DNA from: Macrothele yani
Lineage: Eukaryota; Arthropoda; Arachnida; Araneae; Macrothelidae
Assembly (NCBI GenBank): GCA_039090855.1
Contig: CM077013.1
Location: 137,165,240 to 137,229,239, forward strand
Reading direction: 5' to 3'
DNA length: 64,000 nucleotides
The position numbers were made by a program, and so were the translations under genes. A model generated the notes under the pieces. It was not told where the DNA came from. It ran no database searches and was given only the letters and a program-made list of their open reading frames with translations. Numbering within the stretch: the stretch's first letter is position 1; every line of letters starts with the position of its first letter. This document shows positions 22,644 through 33,703 of the stretch, in pieces.

Positions 22644-22873
22644 CTTTTTTTTTTTTTTTTTTTTTTGGTTGAAGGTTCAACGACCACCGTGAGCAACTCA
22701 ATGGTCTATAAGCAGTCTCCCATCCCTAATTCAGGGTCACTGGTTCCAGGGAAGGAGAAAACCAGTGCCGTAAGACAAACACAACACTCATGCCTCACAG
22801 GATTGGAACCTAGACCCCTTCACGGACGAATGGTCATAAGTCAGCGCTTAGACCACTGCGCCACCGGGGCGGC
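22644..22873 (-). repeat. SINE family A, complete reverse copy in the Tc1 element
   Basis: The T-run at 22644-22666 is the tail, and the head CGCCACCGGGGCGGC is at 22859-22873. The flanks AGACATGTTC before and after give a 10-bp target-site duplication within the Tc1 transposase gene. Box B is slightly degraded (GGTTCCAATCC). Confidence 0.9.
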
Positions 22874-23610
22874 CAGACATGTTCAGCCAAACAGACGAGC
22901 AACGCTTCGTCAGACTGCAGATAATCTGAATCAGGAACCAAGTCCGATGGCCTTTCAACGTATTCAGTTCGCCGCACATTACATCGTATGCGCTACAGAA
23001 GCAGACAGCATGTCGGTAAGCCATTGCTATATACAGCGAACAGAAACAAACTCCTCCAGTTCGCTCAGGAACACAAGAATTGGACAGTAAATGAGTAGAA
23101 ACGGGTAATGTGATCCGCCGAATCACGTTTTCAACTACACCATGCAAATGGAAGAGTGAGGATATGGTGACTACAGCACGAAAGCATGGACCCATCTTGC
23201 ATCGTCACTACTCTTCAAGATGGCGGTGGCTACGTTATAGTCTGGGACATCTTTCCGTGAGAATGTTTGGGCACTTTGATTCGTGTGGAGCAACGTCTGA
23301 CCGCCTAAATGTATTCAGGTATCGTTCTCATCCAAGTCCTCACAGTTATGTTGATGGTTTATCCCGATGGAGATGGGTACTTCCAGCAGGACAGTCCTCC
23401 ATGTCATAGTGCTCACATTGTTCGCTAATGGTTTGAGGACCATCTTGGAGACTTTTTCCTGCTTCGTTCGCCTGCTCAGTCACCTGCTCTCAATCCAATG
23501 CAGCCTTTATCGGATGAAATCGAAAGGGGCACCAGGCAGCTGGATCCGCTACCATCAAATCTTGAAGAGCTGGAGGGTGCAATTCATCTCACTTGGGCTA
23601 ATATACCCAA

Positions 23611-23822
23611 GCAGCTCCGGTGGTGCAGTGGTTTAAGCGATGGCTTCCGATCATTTGTCCGAATGGGGTCCGATTCTAATCCCAGTGAAGCATGGATGTT
23701 GTGTTTGTCTTGCGGCCCTGGCTCTCTCCCTTCCCTGGAACCAGTGGCCCTAAATTAGAGATGGAGTACTTCTTATAGCCGATTGAGTTGCTCACGGTGG
23801 TCGTTAAACCTCTAATAAAAAA
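23611..23822 (+). repeat. SINE family A copy near the Tc1 transposase C-terminus
   Basis: Starts GCAGCTCCGGTGGTGCAGTG and ends GTCGTTAAACCTCTAATAAA with a short A-rich tail. Box B is degraded (GATTCTAATCCC). It separates the last transposase segment from the rest. Confidence 0.88.
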
Positions 23823-24185
23823 TATGTAATAATATACACAAAACCACCTATCGACGTTTAATAGAATCCATACCAAGACGAATTCAAACACTATTAAGGA
23901 CAAAAGATGGCCCAACAACGTACTAACCAGGTGGTCACAACAATTTGGCCACTACGTGTATGTGACGAAGTTAACACAAAGACTTAACTTGAAACAAAAG
24001 CTCGCTGTTTGTTTGAATAGACGACAATCTTTTAGCTCAATGCTCATTCGCGAAGATAGACTATTTATCCGACCACACACTTTAACATCCGCAAAGTCGT
24101 ACATACAGTATTTCTCTTCCTGGCTTGACGTATTGCCAGTAACTTCTTAAAAAAATATCTTGAAAGTTCGAGCATGATGTTCAAT

Positions 24186-24262
24186 TCAGGAAGTGTAGGT
24201 TGAGAAGAACTTTTGGATGTTGCTGTTGGGATACATGCGAATGTTCTCAACCTACACTTTCT
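24186..24262. repeat. Hairpin: 15-bp perfect inverted repeat
   Basis: AGTGTAGGTTGAGAA near 24193 is the exact reverse complement of TTCTCAACCTACACT near 24244, with a ~36-base loop. TTCTCAACCT then repeats once more. The function is unknown. Confidence 0.75.
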
Positions 24263-24639
24263 CAACCTGTAGCTTTCGTTTTTGTGTTTTACATAGAAAT
24301 TTTTGGAGTTCATGAACTTTGAATGGTTTCCGACTGGTATTGTTTTGAAAAAAAAGTAAAGACCTCCAATGTTTGTAAACATATAAGTAGAAGCAGATTT
24401 GGATGGCTTGTTAATTATTTGCTTTGAAATCAGTAAGACTTAATGTGACCATATTGAGAAAGGTTTAGACTTTTTGCTAAGCCCTTTGGAAAAATTGTCG
24501 GTACGAGCAATCTGTAAGCACTGTATCGCATTAAAAATTATTTTTTAGTTTCAAATATTCATTTGAAAATATTTTTGCATTCGAAAATCATAACATGCTT
24601 TTTGGGTTTTTTGCGATAATAACTTTACTGCTAGGTAAC

Positions 24640-25065
24640 GAAAATGGAAACGATATTGAAATGAAATGATACTTTATTTCACATCATTGCGTCCAAGAAA
24701 CCAAATGAAACCATTTTCCTTTCCTTCGATACCTTTTACCAAAAAAAATACAGCGTATTCTTGAAAAAAGCGCAGTTGATCCTTTAGAATACGAAAAGTA
24801 TATTATATTTTCTCTGATATCTCTGCTTCTAGAAACCCAATTTCAAAACTTCTTTTTGCGTTCTACAGTATTAACAGTGACGAATGATTTTTACCGATTT
24901 TCTAACTTTGATAAATCGCAGTTCTGCTACTAGAGGGCGTTAGTGCGTTTTTCTGTTTTCAACATATCGGCATCCACGTCTGCGTTTCTAAAAACAAGAT
25001 TGGAAATTTTAACTTTCAATCTTGTTTTAGAAACAGATTGAAAATTAAAATTTCCAATCATTGGG
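24640..25065 (-). repeat. Diverged fragment of the ~150-bp satellite, reverse orientation
   Basis: TGATATCTCTGCTTCTAGAA near 24815 and CTACTAGAGGGCGTTAG near 24918 match the two conserved boxes of the satellite at 37.4-39.3 kb. Overlapping palindromes with AACAAGATTGGAAATTTTAA follow at 24999-25058. Confidence 0.6.
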
Positions 25066-25091
25066 CGAACTTGAGAAAACACAAGTTTGTC

Positions 25092-25165
25092 CACAACGGA
25101 TATCGAATCCGTGTGCCCTCACTCCGGAGTAAGTCGCTCTCCCAACTGAACTATGCTGGCAGAAT
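25092..25165 (-). repeat. tRNA-derived SINE head, family B
   Basis: The minus strand folds roughly as a tRNA: box A GCATAGTTCAGTTGGGAGAG, anticodon arm with CTCCGGAG, and box B GGATTCGATATCC. The acceptor ends do not pair well, so a functional tRNA is unlikely. Confidence 0.6.
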
Positions 25166-25224
25166 GTCTCGCTGAAGGTTTTTCGCCTTTTTTACGCTTT
25201 CCAACCGTAGGTTGAAGGAGCGTA

Positions 25225-25710
25225 TATGCTCCAGCTTTGTCCGTCCGTCTGTTTGTCGGCACGATAACTCGCGTAAAAATAGTTCGATTTCGATGAAATT
25301 TTGGTATGTGGTAGAAGACCACCTGGGGACGAACCCGATTGAATATGGACGAAATGGGGTCAAAAGTCACGCCATATGAGCGGGATTCATTCCATTGCCC
25401 TTATGCGTCATAACTTGCATAAATATGGTTCAATGTCGATGAAATTTTTTATATGTGCTAGGGAACCACCTGGGAAGGAACCCTATTAAAAATGGGTGAA
25501 GTGTGGTTAAAGGTCAGGACATAGGAGTGGGATGCATTCCATTGCTCTTATGAATCATAACTTGCGTAAATATGGTTCGATTTCGATGAAATTGAAGTAT
25601 GTCGTAAGGGACCAACTGGGGACAAACCCTGTTGAAAATGGACTAAATGAGGTCAAAGGCCAGTACATAGCATCGGGATACATTCCATCGCCCTTATCCC
25701 ATACTATTAA
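25225..25710 (+). repeat. ~147-bp tandem repeat, three units, after a GTCCGTCCGTCTG tract
   Basis: TAACTYGCRTAAA starts at 25265, 25411 and 25558, giving spacings of 146 and 147 bp. Units share GGTTCGATTTCGATGAAAT and ACCACCTGGGGACGAACCC. A related single unit flanked by CTTTTCGCCTTTTTTACGC lies at 26095-26190, and the same flank precedes this array at 25180. Confidence 0.88.
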
Positions 25711-26262
25711 AGGAGCACTTCTTGTATGTATGTATGCAAATTTTATTTTGAAAACGGCTCTAAGGATTTTAATGAAAGTCGTTAACCTACCGTTTTCTGG
25801 TACTAGAAATCGATTTAGCTTGATTCCGAATTTAGGGAAATTCGTTTAGTGGGTTAAATAACCATCCCGAATTATAACGTTTTTAGTGTCATTGCGTCGT
25901 CCCATTAATGTTACCCATGCTTAGAAATCTTATGACGTCACAATCTCGCGTTTGAGAATGTTGACGCGCGGTCACGCCATCTGTCTTATTAAGTCACGCG
26001 TTGTGTGTGGATCCTATTAAAGTTTTGTGACGTCACACTCTTGCGAGCAGATGGTAGCGATTCCCATCTGCATCATTACGTCACGCGTTGTGTGCGTATG
26101 CCCGTCCGCACGATAACTCGCGTAAAAATCGTTCGATTTCGATGACATTTTAGTATTGAAAACTTTTCGCCTTTTTTACGCTTTCCACGGCCTTAAACGA
26201 ACGTGATATCCATAGCATATTAAGATTTTGTCCAAGAGCAGCTGTGGGACAAGCCATTCTTT
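25711..26262. other. No gene; one stray unit of the ~147-bp repeat at 26095-26190
   Basis: No coding signal. CACGATAACTCGCGTAAAAA at about 26109 repeats the start of the array at 25260. Confidence 0.5.
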
Positions 26263-26442
26263 CCAGAGCAGCAGTGGGACTTACCATTCGTCTGTGAAGA
26301 GTCCGTGTTCGAATCCCAATGAGACATGGAGGTTGTGTTTATCTTACGGCACTGGGACTCTCCCTTCCCTGGAAGCAGTGACCCTAAATTAGGGACCAGT
26401 GACTGCATATAGCTCATCGAGTTGCTCACGGTGATCGTTATA
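26263..26442 (+). repeat. SINE family A, split by a Tc1 insertion (main part)
   Basis: Box B GTTCGAATCCC and the conserved body are present; the 5' head is eroded. The SINE breaks at GTGATCGTTA, exactly at the TA of the Tc1 element. Its missing last bases and A-rich tail continue at 27691-27740 (TATTCAATCAAAAAAAAAAA). Confidence 0.85.
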
Positions 26443-27690
26443 CACTATATTGACAAAAGTCGCCGCACAGATAGAAGAGGAAAACAACATAGCATTTATT
26501 GACATAAATTAGTACGGTGTCGGTCCACCTTTGGCCTTAATGTATGCACTGACCCTTCGAGACATGCTTTCGACAAGGTTTTGAAACACAGCGATAAGTA
26601 TGCGCTTCCATTCAGTCAATAATGCTGCCGCTAACTGTTGCTTAGTAGTAGGCCTTGGTTCCAAACTTCTTATGCGGCGCTCTAATTCCTCCCATTGGTG
26701 CTCTATGGGATTAACATCATCGCTCTGTGCTGACCAGTCCACACACCATACAGAATTATCGTCAAACCACGCCGTAACAGTCCTTGCTTTATTTTATGGC
26801 TCTGTGAATTATCCTGCTGGTATCAACAAGGCTCGGTACCATAGTATTGCCACAGAGTTGGTAGGGCATAATTATCCAGAATATCGAGGTAAACGTGCTG
26901 GTTAATAGGTTTGTCGACGATTACTAATGGGCCGGGACCATACCACAAGAAACACCTCTACACGAGTACACTTCCAGCTCCAAACTTGACCGTAGGAACA
27001 GTACACTGTGGTAAATAGCGTTCCCACGGCTGCTGCCATACCCACACCCAGCCATCAGACTAATGGATTGTGTATCTGGATTCACTAGTGCATTGCACCC
27101 GTTTCCATTGATCTACTGTCCACGATAAATATTCTTTACACTGTGCTAAACGACGAGTAGCATTCCGAGTAGAGATGAAAAAATTATGAGCAGCCGCACG
27201 ACCAGTGTAACCCATGGAATGAAGTTCTCTGCGAATGGAACATGTACATACCGAGGTTCCAACATTTTTACTCACCTGTACACTGAGGTTTTGTGCAGTA
27301 CTCCGTCGATTAGGTGTAACGACTCTCCTGAGGCTTCGACGTCCTCTATCACTGATTTTCTTTGGTCTGCAGGTACGTTTTGCTGCTTCAGGCACGTCAT
27401 GTGTCTTCCACTTATTCAGTACATCCAAAACAGTTGACTTGGGTATGTTTAAACGCCTCTCTGTTTCTCTTATGGACAACCCACTAATATAACACCCAAC
27501 AATCTTTCCCGTCTCAAAGTCAGTTCTCTCCCTCCGCGACATTTTCACTCAACCTGACAGTGCGATATGATCGCGGTCAGCTACAGACTTGTTTTTATAT
27601 CGTTTGTAGCTGTACCGCGCATCTTAACAACGCAGCGGATCAGTTCATTTGCTTTTGAAGGGGTGTCCGGTGACTTTTGTCAATATAGTG
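26443..27690 (-). mobile_element. Tc1-like element inserted into a SINE tail
   Basis: The ends are CACTATATTGACAAAAGTCR on both sides (left from 26443, right ending 27690), flanked by TA. The length is 1,248 bp. It lies between the body and the A-tail of one SINE, so it is younger than that SINE. It carries one decayed transposase on the minus strand. Confidence 0.92.
26509..27548 (-). pseudogene. Tc1-like transposase of the 26443-27690 element
   Basis: The N-terminal 162 residues are open (27548-27060): MKMSRRERTDFETGKIVGCY, then the first helix-turn-helix with INIPKST-like sequence, an AT-hook-like basic stretch, and a second DNA-binding part. The first catalytic block reads WKRVQCTSESRY, where the Asp of WSDES is lost. 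The middle is frameshifted. The second block QQDNSQSHK is near 26815, and the Glu block DDVNPIEHQWEEL opens the last frame, which ends GGPTPY at 26509. It is inactive by the lost Asp and frame breaks. Confidence 0.88.
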
Positions 27691-27740
27691 TATATTCAAT
27701 CAAAAAAAAAAAAAAGAAAGAAAGAAAAGAAAGAGATCAT
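27691..27740 (+). repeat. A-rich tail of the split SINE
   Basis: TATTCAATCAAAAAAAA then GAAAGAAAGAAAAGAAAG. This is the tail belonging to the SINE body at 26263-26442 on the other side of the Tc1 element. Confidence 0.8.
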
Positions 27741-28703
27741 CAGGTGCTCACATAGAGGTCAACGTACTTAATTAAACAAATTTTGCTTTGCAGTTTCAAA
27801 TGCATCTATTTTAAACAAAAGGCGCAATTTCTCTAACATTTCTCCAATCATGAAGTGTAGTATTCAAATCTTTCGCGATAAATAAGATAAAGCGGAAAAT
27901 AAATGCCACTTCTTTAAAAGCCAATATGGTACATTTTTATGTGTTAAGGAAAAGAAAAGAAAGAAAGGAGGGAACAGTACGGACATCACTTCACTAGTTG
28001 CTGCACGTTAGCGGAACAATGGAGGTCAGCGCCTCCTGTGGTTCGGGTATGGTTCTGCTAGACGGTGAGAAGTAATTACTCATAAGACATTTCAAGGAAG
28101 TCGAATTTCTTTTTTCTTGAATTCTCTCATTATAAGGGCTACCTTAAGAAAAGGCAATTTAGCAAACTTGCTGACCTCCTGTTCTTCTTACATTTCCTGT
28201 CGTCAGTTTTTTGTTTATCCGTCTAGATATGAATGTATCAGTTATTCTGCGCAAGTTGTATATCGCTACTTTCAGAAAGCTTTCATTCGTGTCGTGATGG
28301 CACTGCAATGCAAACCTTTGAGCTGCTGTCAATTTTTTTTTTTTTTGCTGATAATAGGAGCCTTTAATTTATTTTGTTTTCTAGAGTTACTGTTCTTCAT
28401 AATTTGCAAAGCGCCGTATTGTGACTTTTTTCGTTTTTGCATTTTATCAATCTCTTCTGAATATCATTCCTGTTTTGTTTTTTTAACGTCAATATTCTTA
28501 CGTTTCGCGGGACTTTTTTTTTCAAAGTTTAAAGACTCACACGACCGTCACGTCACGCCTATGAGAAGTCAGACATGGGAGAGAACCAGCTCTGGGTGGA
28601 CACAATACAATAAAGATTGGTCGGAAATCACGTGATCGGTACTGATTTATCACTGTCACCTTTATGACCAGTAACTAAAAGTTACAGTATGCGATGCATA
28701 CTA
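27741..28703. other. No gene recognised; long phenylalanine-rich open frame at 28117-28635
   Basis: A 172-codon open frame runs through T-rich DNA and encodes a Phe/Leu-rich hydrophobic stretch interrupted by poly-T. Its composition follows the T-rich DNA and no family motif is visible, so I do not call it a gene. Confidence 0.5.
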
Positions 28704-30132
28704 CACTGGCGGAAAGTGAAAAAAGAACACCAAGAAGGAGATGTCTGATGCCAAAGAAATTTATGCAGTATAATAACGGAATACAAAGGATAACGTGATC
28801 AAAACATTATGGCAAAATACAGCTGTATATTCTGGTAAACTGAAAAATAACATTTCCATGTAACATGGTTAGTACGAGGTTGAACCGCCATGAACTGCCT
28901 CACACTGTGCAATTCTGGCATGGAGTCTGTCGTACAGATGTTGGATGTAAGTTTCGGGTATTGAGATCCAAGCATCCTCAACCTGGACGCGTAAATCGGA
29001 GTAGGTCATGGATGGCCGTGGAAATCGGATAAGTCGTTGTCCCATAAAATACCACACGTGCTCAATGGGGAACAAATCCGGGAACGTGCAGGCCATGGAA
29101 GTTGTCTCACACCTTAAAGTGCATGTTTCGTTGCACGTGATGTGTGTGGGCGTGCGTTATCTTGCTGGAAAACACCACAATGGACCGACCTTACAAATGG
29201 CACAACAACGGGCTGAATGATGTTCTTGATGTAGGAGGTGCTGTTTAACATACCCGGTACAAACACTAGTTGTGTACGGGAGCGATAGCTGATCACTCCC
29301 CACACCAGCAGACCAGGTTTAGGCCCTGTGTGTCGCTGGCGGATGCAAGAAGGGTGGAGACGCTCCCCTGTGCGTCTGCGAACAGGCATACGGCCATCGG
29401 AGGCTCCCAAGCAGAATCTGCTTTCATCGATGAACACGACAGATCCCCATTGCGTTCTCCAGTGCAGACGTTGGCGACATCACTGCAGCCGTTCCTGACG
29501 GTGTGCTGGAGTCAGAGGTACACATGCCAGAGGCACACGTGCACGTAGTCCTGCATCCAGTAGACGGTTGCGGATTGTTCGCACAGTCACCTCAGGTGCA
29601 ACGGCGGCTCGGATTTGCGTCGCAGTGGATGTTCTGCTTGACAACGCCGCTCTTCTTATGCGTCGATCGGTCCGCTCATCAGTCCGTCTGTGAATCCCGG
29701 TTCCACGTCTTCTCGTGTGAGAATGTTCCTCGGACCATCTACGCCACCATCTACCACCACCGATAATTCCCGTCTAATTCGCTCCGCAATACGACGATAC
29801 GACCACCCGGCCTCGTGGAGTCCGACTAGACGAATTCGCTCAAAGTCCGATAACTGCTGAAATCTTGCACGTCTTTCATGTCCAGGCGTTGCAGCTTCTT
29901 CAGGGTCTTCGCACGTGTCCGTACGCTAACGACTGATTATATTCACTTCATCGTACTCCTTAAATACCACCGACGGTAATTTTCATATTATGCCGTGCTG
30001 TGGCGTAAGCGCTCACCGGTTGGTCCCGAAATTAACATTACACCTACGTAAACTCGACCCCATTAACATATGTAAATTTCATGATCGTCCGCCAATTCCT
30101 TCTTGGTGTTCTTTTTTCACTTTCCGCCAGTG
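28704..30132 (-). mobile_element. Tc1-like element with a 36-bp perfect inverted repeat
   Basis: Both ends begin CACTGGCGGAAAGTGAAAAA and continue to AACACCAAGAAGGA with no mismatch over 36 bp. TA flanks both sides. The inner part of the repeat (AACACCAAGAAGGA) is shared with the Tc1 element at 54405-55781. Length 1,429 bp; the transposase is on the minus strand. Confidence 0.95.
28869..29922 (-). pseudogene. Tc1-like transposase of the 28704-30132 element
   Basis: The likely original start has become ACG at 29922, followed by EDPEEAATPGHERRARFQQL and SDFERIRLVGLHEAGWSYRR, the helix-turn-helix. After frameshifts, the first Asp is in VFIDESRFCLGASDGRMPVR. The VWGVISY strand follows, then the second Asp in FQQDNARPHTSR. 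The Glu is in LFPIEHVWYFMG, after a frame break near 29100. The end is GGSTSY at 28869. Catalytic residues are mostly kept, so decay is recent relative to other copies. Confidence 0.9.
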
Positions 30133-30409
30133 TATAATTTAACTTTCCATTTGAGTTTCTTTACTATATATAAATTTTGTTTTCACATTAAAGATTTTCT
30201 TAAGCTTACGGCCCTAATTTTTCACTCGACGAATTCAATTTTAACAAAAACCTGACATTAAATCAGAGTTGGAAATGGGTCAACAATTTTGGACACTGAC
30301 CCGGACGTCACATAATTGGACCAGACCCGACCCAAACTTGACCCGGACAAAGCTGCTTTAAACCTTAAATTCAAAATTCAATTTATAAATATATATAACT
30401 ATAACTGGG
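30133..30409. other. AT-rich spacer with degenerate GACCCG-type hexamers
   Basis: At 30290-30350 the motif GACCCGGAC/GACCCGACCC recurs four times imperfectly. Nothing else is recognised. Confidence 0.5.
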
Positions 30410-33400
30410 ATGTAAGGTCAGGTGATGCGTAACATCACAGCCTGTCCTTGACAAATGTCAACCCCGCCTTCTCGTGGTGCATCCTGTTCCCACTAAAGGG
30501 GCTCTGACGACCGCCAATAGCGGTATAACTATACCATCGGGATTAGAGGAAATGCTATCCCACACTCACCAACCCGCTTGGCCAGCGTGGTGGTGAGTTA
30601 TGGCCAAACCCCTCCAAAATGACTCCACAACTTAAATCTTGGCCTTCAGTCTCCGACAGCTGGAATGTACCTGGCCAAGGCAGCGGCCAGTGCGACATGA
30701 AGGCGGACTGTGCTAAGAATCCCCGGAGAACCGGACTAGGCTGCCATCTGATGCTGACCTTAGCTACGCATAATGGACGCTCCTTATCTTCTGATTCAAG
30801 GCTTCTTGAATTAGAAGAGGAACTACAAAGGATCAAGTGGGACATCGTCGGGCTAAGTGAGGTAAGGAGAAAAGGAGAAGATCTCGTTGACTGAAAAGTG
30901 GACATCTCTTCTACTATCGTGGGACAGATACTGGCAGAACTAGTGATGTTGGATTTATAATAAACAAGAAACTGAAAGATAAAGTTGTAGAAGTTGAAAG
31001 TTCCTCTGACAGAGCTGCAAGACTCGTTATCCAACTCTCGAAAAGATACCAGGCTCAGATTATTCAAACTTATGCACCCACCACAAGTCATCCTGAAGAA
31101 GAAATTGAAGAATTTTATGAGGAAATTCGTCACCTAAATAATAAAGGTAAGCAGCACTTGAAGATAATTATGGGAAATTTCAATGCAAAAAATTGGGCAA
31201 CGGCAGCAGAATGAAACTTCAGTAGGTAAATTCGGTCACGGCAACAGAAACCAGCGTGGAAATACTCTCTTTGAGTTTGCAGAGGCAGAAGGGTTTTTCA
31301 TCTTGAACTCCTTTTTCAAGAAAAAGCCACACAGGAAATGGACATGGAGACATCCAAATGGGACGACAAGTGAAATTGATTTTATTATGTGTAACAAAAA
31401 ATTCGTCATCGAAGACTGCATTGTGCTAAACAAATTCAACACAGGTAGTGACCATAGATTGGTGAGATGTAAGATGCACCTCAATACTAAACTCGAACGT
31501 TGCAAGCCCATAAGACAAACAAAATGTATTGACATAACCTACCTTAAAAAACACCATAACAGCTTCAAATTGGAACTGAAGAACATATTCTCTGCTTTAG
31601 AAGGCCTAACATCGGAAGAAGTGGATATTTCTGAAGTTAACAGAAAAGTAACCAAATCTCTCATGGAAACAGCAACAAAATTAGCTGGGTCTAAGAACAA
31701 TTTGCATGTGAACAAATTTTCTGGAAAAACCAAAATGTTGATGCAAAAAAGAAGAGAGATGAGGACAACTAAAGAAGATGTGACTTCCAAAGTGGAATAT
31801 ATAGAGCTATGCAAGACAGTACGAAAAAGCATCACTGAAAACTTAAGGAAATTCAACTGTGAACTAGTGAGGAAAACAACTGAAAACAACCAAAGCCTAA
31901 AGATAGCAAAGGGGCATCTCAGTAAGGGAAGAAACCAGATTATGGCACTGAGAAAAGAAGATGGTTTGAAACAAGAAATAGAGGCAAAATTTCGACAAGA
32001 GTGAAAGATTTCTACTCCAAATTATATGAAAGAGATGATATATGTACTCCAGACATCATGAAAGGTACCAGTACCAGAGTTCTTCCAGTCCTTCCAGCAG
32101 AAGTTGCACATGCAATCAAGAACATGAAGCGGGGAAAAGCTCCAGGAGAAGATGGAATTACTGTAGACATCGTACGAGAAGCAAGTGGAGAAATCGAAAC
32201 AGTACTCGCCCAAATTTTCACTCGATGCCTTAATGAAGGGAAGATACCTGAGGATTGGAACAACGCTACAATGATCCTGCTACATAAAAAAGGTGACATT
32301 GAGGATCTCAGGAAGTACAGACCTATCAGCCTCCTATCAGTGGTTTATAAAATCTTCACTAAAGTTCTTTCACACCGTTTGAAGGTAACACTAAACATGG
32401 CTCAACCGAGAGAACAAGCTGGATTCAGGAGTGGCTACAGCACAATAGATCATATCCGCGTACTGAGAGAACTAATTGAAAGAGCGAAGGAATATGAACT
32501 TCCATTGTGTATGGCTTTTATCGATTATGAAAAAGCCTTTGATTCGGTGAAACCATGAGCAGTTACAATGGCTCTGAAATCCTGCGGTATTGAAGATGCA
32601 TACATTAAAATTATTAATAACATCTATAAAAATGCAAGTGCAAAAATTCGGCTGTTTGAAAATACAACACACATAAAAATTGGAAAAGGAGTGAGACAAG
32701 GTGACCCCATATCTCCGAAGCTCTTTAATGCCACATTGGAAAATGTCTTTCAATCACTGAACTGAGAAAACAAAGGGATAAGGATTAATGGAGATTATCT
32801 AACCCACCTTCGTTTTGCTGATGACGTAGTCATTTTTGCAACTACCCCATCAGAGCTGCAGAGTATGATCCAGGAACTTGCTGACAAGAGCAAAGAAGTT
32901 GAATTAAAAATGAACTTTCAGAAGACAAAAATGATTTTCAATGCTTTTACAAGAAATGAAGATTTATCGATTGATGGAGAAAAGCTGGAGATAACAGACA
33001 CGTACGTTTATCTTGGACAGCAGATATCAAGTGAGGGTCACATTGATGAAGAAATTAATCGGCGTAAAAACTTGCCTGGAGAGCTTTTGGAAGAAACAGC
33101 ATAATTTTCAAGAGCAATATGCCATTATGTCTTAAAAGAAAAGTGTTTGATCAATGCATCCTTCCAGTGCTTACGCATGGTGCAGAGACGTGGACCTTAA
33201 CTAAAAGAAACATACAAAGGCTACAGACAACTCAAAGTAGCATGGAGAGGTGCATGCTTGGTGTAACTCGGAGAGATAAGAAGAGGAACTCGTGGATCCG
33301 AAAAATGACAAGAGTGGAAGATATCATGATCAGAGTAAAATCCCTGAAATGGCAATGGTCTGGGCATACTGCCAGAAGGACAGACCATCGATGGACAGCC

Positions 33401-33597
33401 GAAATTTTAGATTGGATTCCAAGGGACAGGAAAAAACCCAGAAGAAGACCACATGGAAGATGGGTGGATGAAATTCGAAAGTATGCGGGAGTGACATGGA
33501 GGAGACTGGCACAAGACAGACCGTTGTGGAGGAAACTTGGGGAGACCTTCGTCCAGCAGTGGATGGATAATGGTTGACAATGATGATGACGATGATA
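30410..33597 (+). mobile_element. RTE-type LINE, copy A, near full length
   Basis: The copy runs from a 5' untranslated region with GTGGTGAGTTATGGCC near 30590, through an endonuclease-RT coding region, to a 3' end of GTTGACAATGATGATGACGA. Ending in short GAT repeats instead of poly-A is typical of RTE-clade LINEs. It is the only copy here that retains the endonuclease domain. A (TA)n tract and copy B in opposite orientation follow at once. Confidence 0.88.
30619..33577 (+). pseudogene. RTE endonuclease / reverse transcriptase, copy A
   Basis: The N-terminal APE endonuclease shows LATHNGRSL, then WDIVGLSEVRRKGED with the metal-binding Glu, IQTYAPTT, MGNFNAK (Asn where GDFNA is usual), and TSEIDFIMC with SDHRLVRCKM. 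The reverse transcriptase follows with GKAPGEDGI, MAFIDYEKAFDSV (first Asp box) and RQGDPISPKLFNA. After that come LRFADDVVIFA (FADD box) and the C-terminal QCILPVLTHGAETWTL and QQWMDNG. Frameshifts near 30893, 31185, 31960 and 33080 and stops at 32556 and 32763 inactivate it. Related proteins are often annotated as craniofacial development protein 2-like or endonuclease-reverse transcriptase. Confidence 0.92.
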
Positions 33598-33601
33598 ACT
33601 A

Positions 33602-33605
<4 letters not shown>

Positions 33606-33646
<41 letters not shown>

Positions 33647-33703
33647 ATATGTATAGTTCTATATATATGTATGATTTCTGTATATCATCATCATCATCAT
33701 CAT
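33606..33703. repeat. (TA)n and (ATC)n spacer between two tail-to-tail RTE copies
   Basis: About 20 TA units (33606-33645), a short unique piece, and ATC repeats (33684-33703) that are the reversed 3' end of copy B. Confidence 0.92.

Larger units (their letters stand above)
21999..23926 (+). pseudogene. Tc1-like transposase interrupted by SINEs
   Basis: The ATG at 21999 begins MGRRRDLTDFERGMIV. After SINE-bearing DNA (22181-22873) the reading resumes with QTDEQRFVRLQ-like sequence near 22885. A decayed first-Asp region is near 23107. The second Asp is in GYFQQDSPPCHSAH near 23390, and the third-residue region SPALNPMQPLSDEI near 23490 has Gln where the catalytic Glu should be. Another SINE sits at 23611-23822. 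The tail resumes as TYRRLIESIPRRIQTLLRTK, ending GPTTY and a stop at 23926. Confidence 0.85.
21863..23958 (+). mobile_element. Tc1-like element carrying SINE insertions and an internal duplication
   Basis: The ends share CACNNAGTGGCCAAAT and TGACC (left from 21863, right ending 23958), and TA lies on both sides. The element is 2,096 bp because SINE sequence and a ~463-bp tandem duplication have been added to a normal-sized Tc1. The transposase runs in plus orientation. Confidence 0.85.

Noticed and set aside
28117..28635. 172-codon hydrophobic open frame
   Set aside because: It follows T-rich DNA including an uninterrupted T run, with no domain or splice context.
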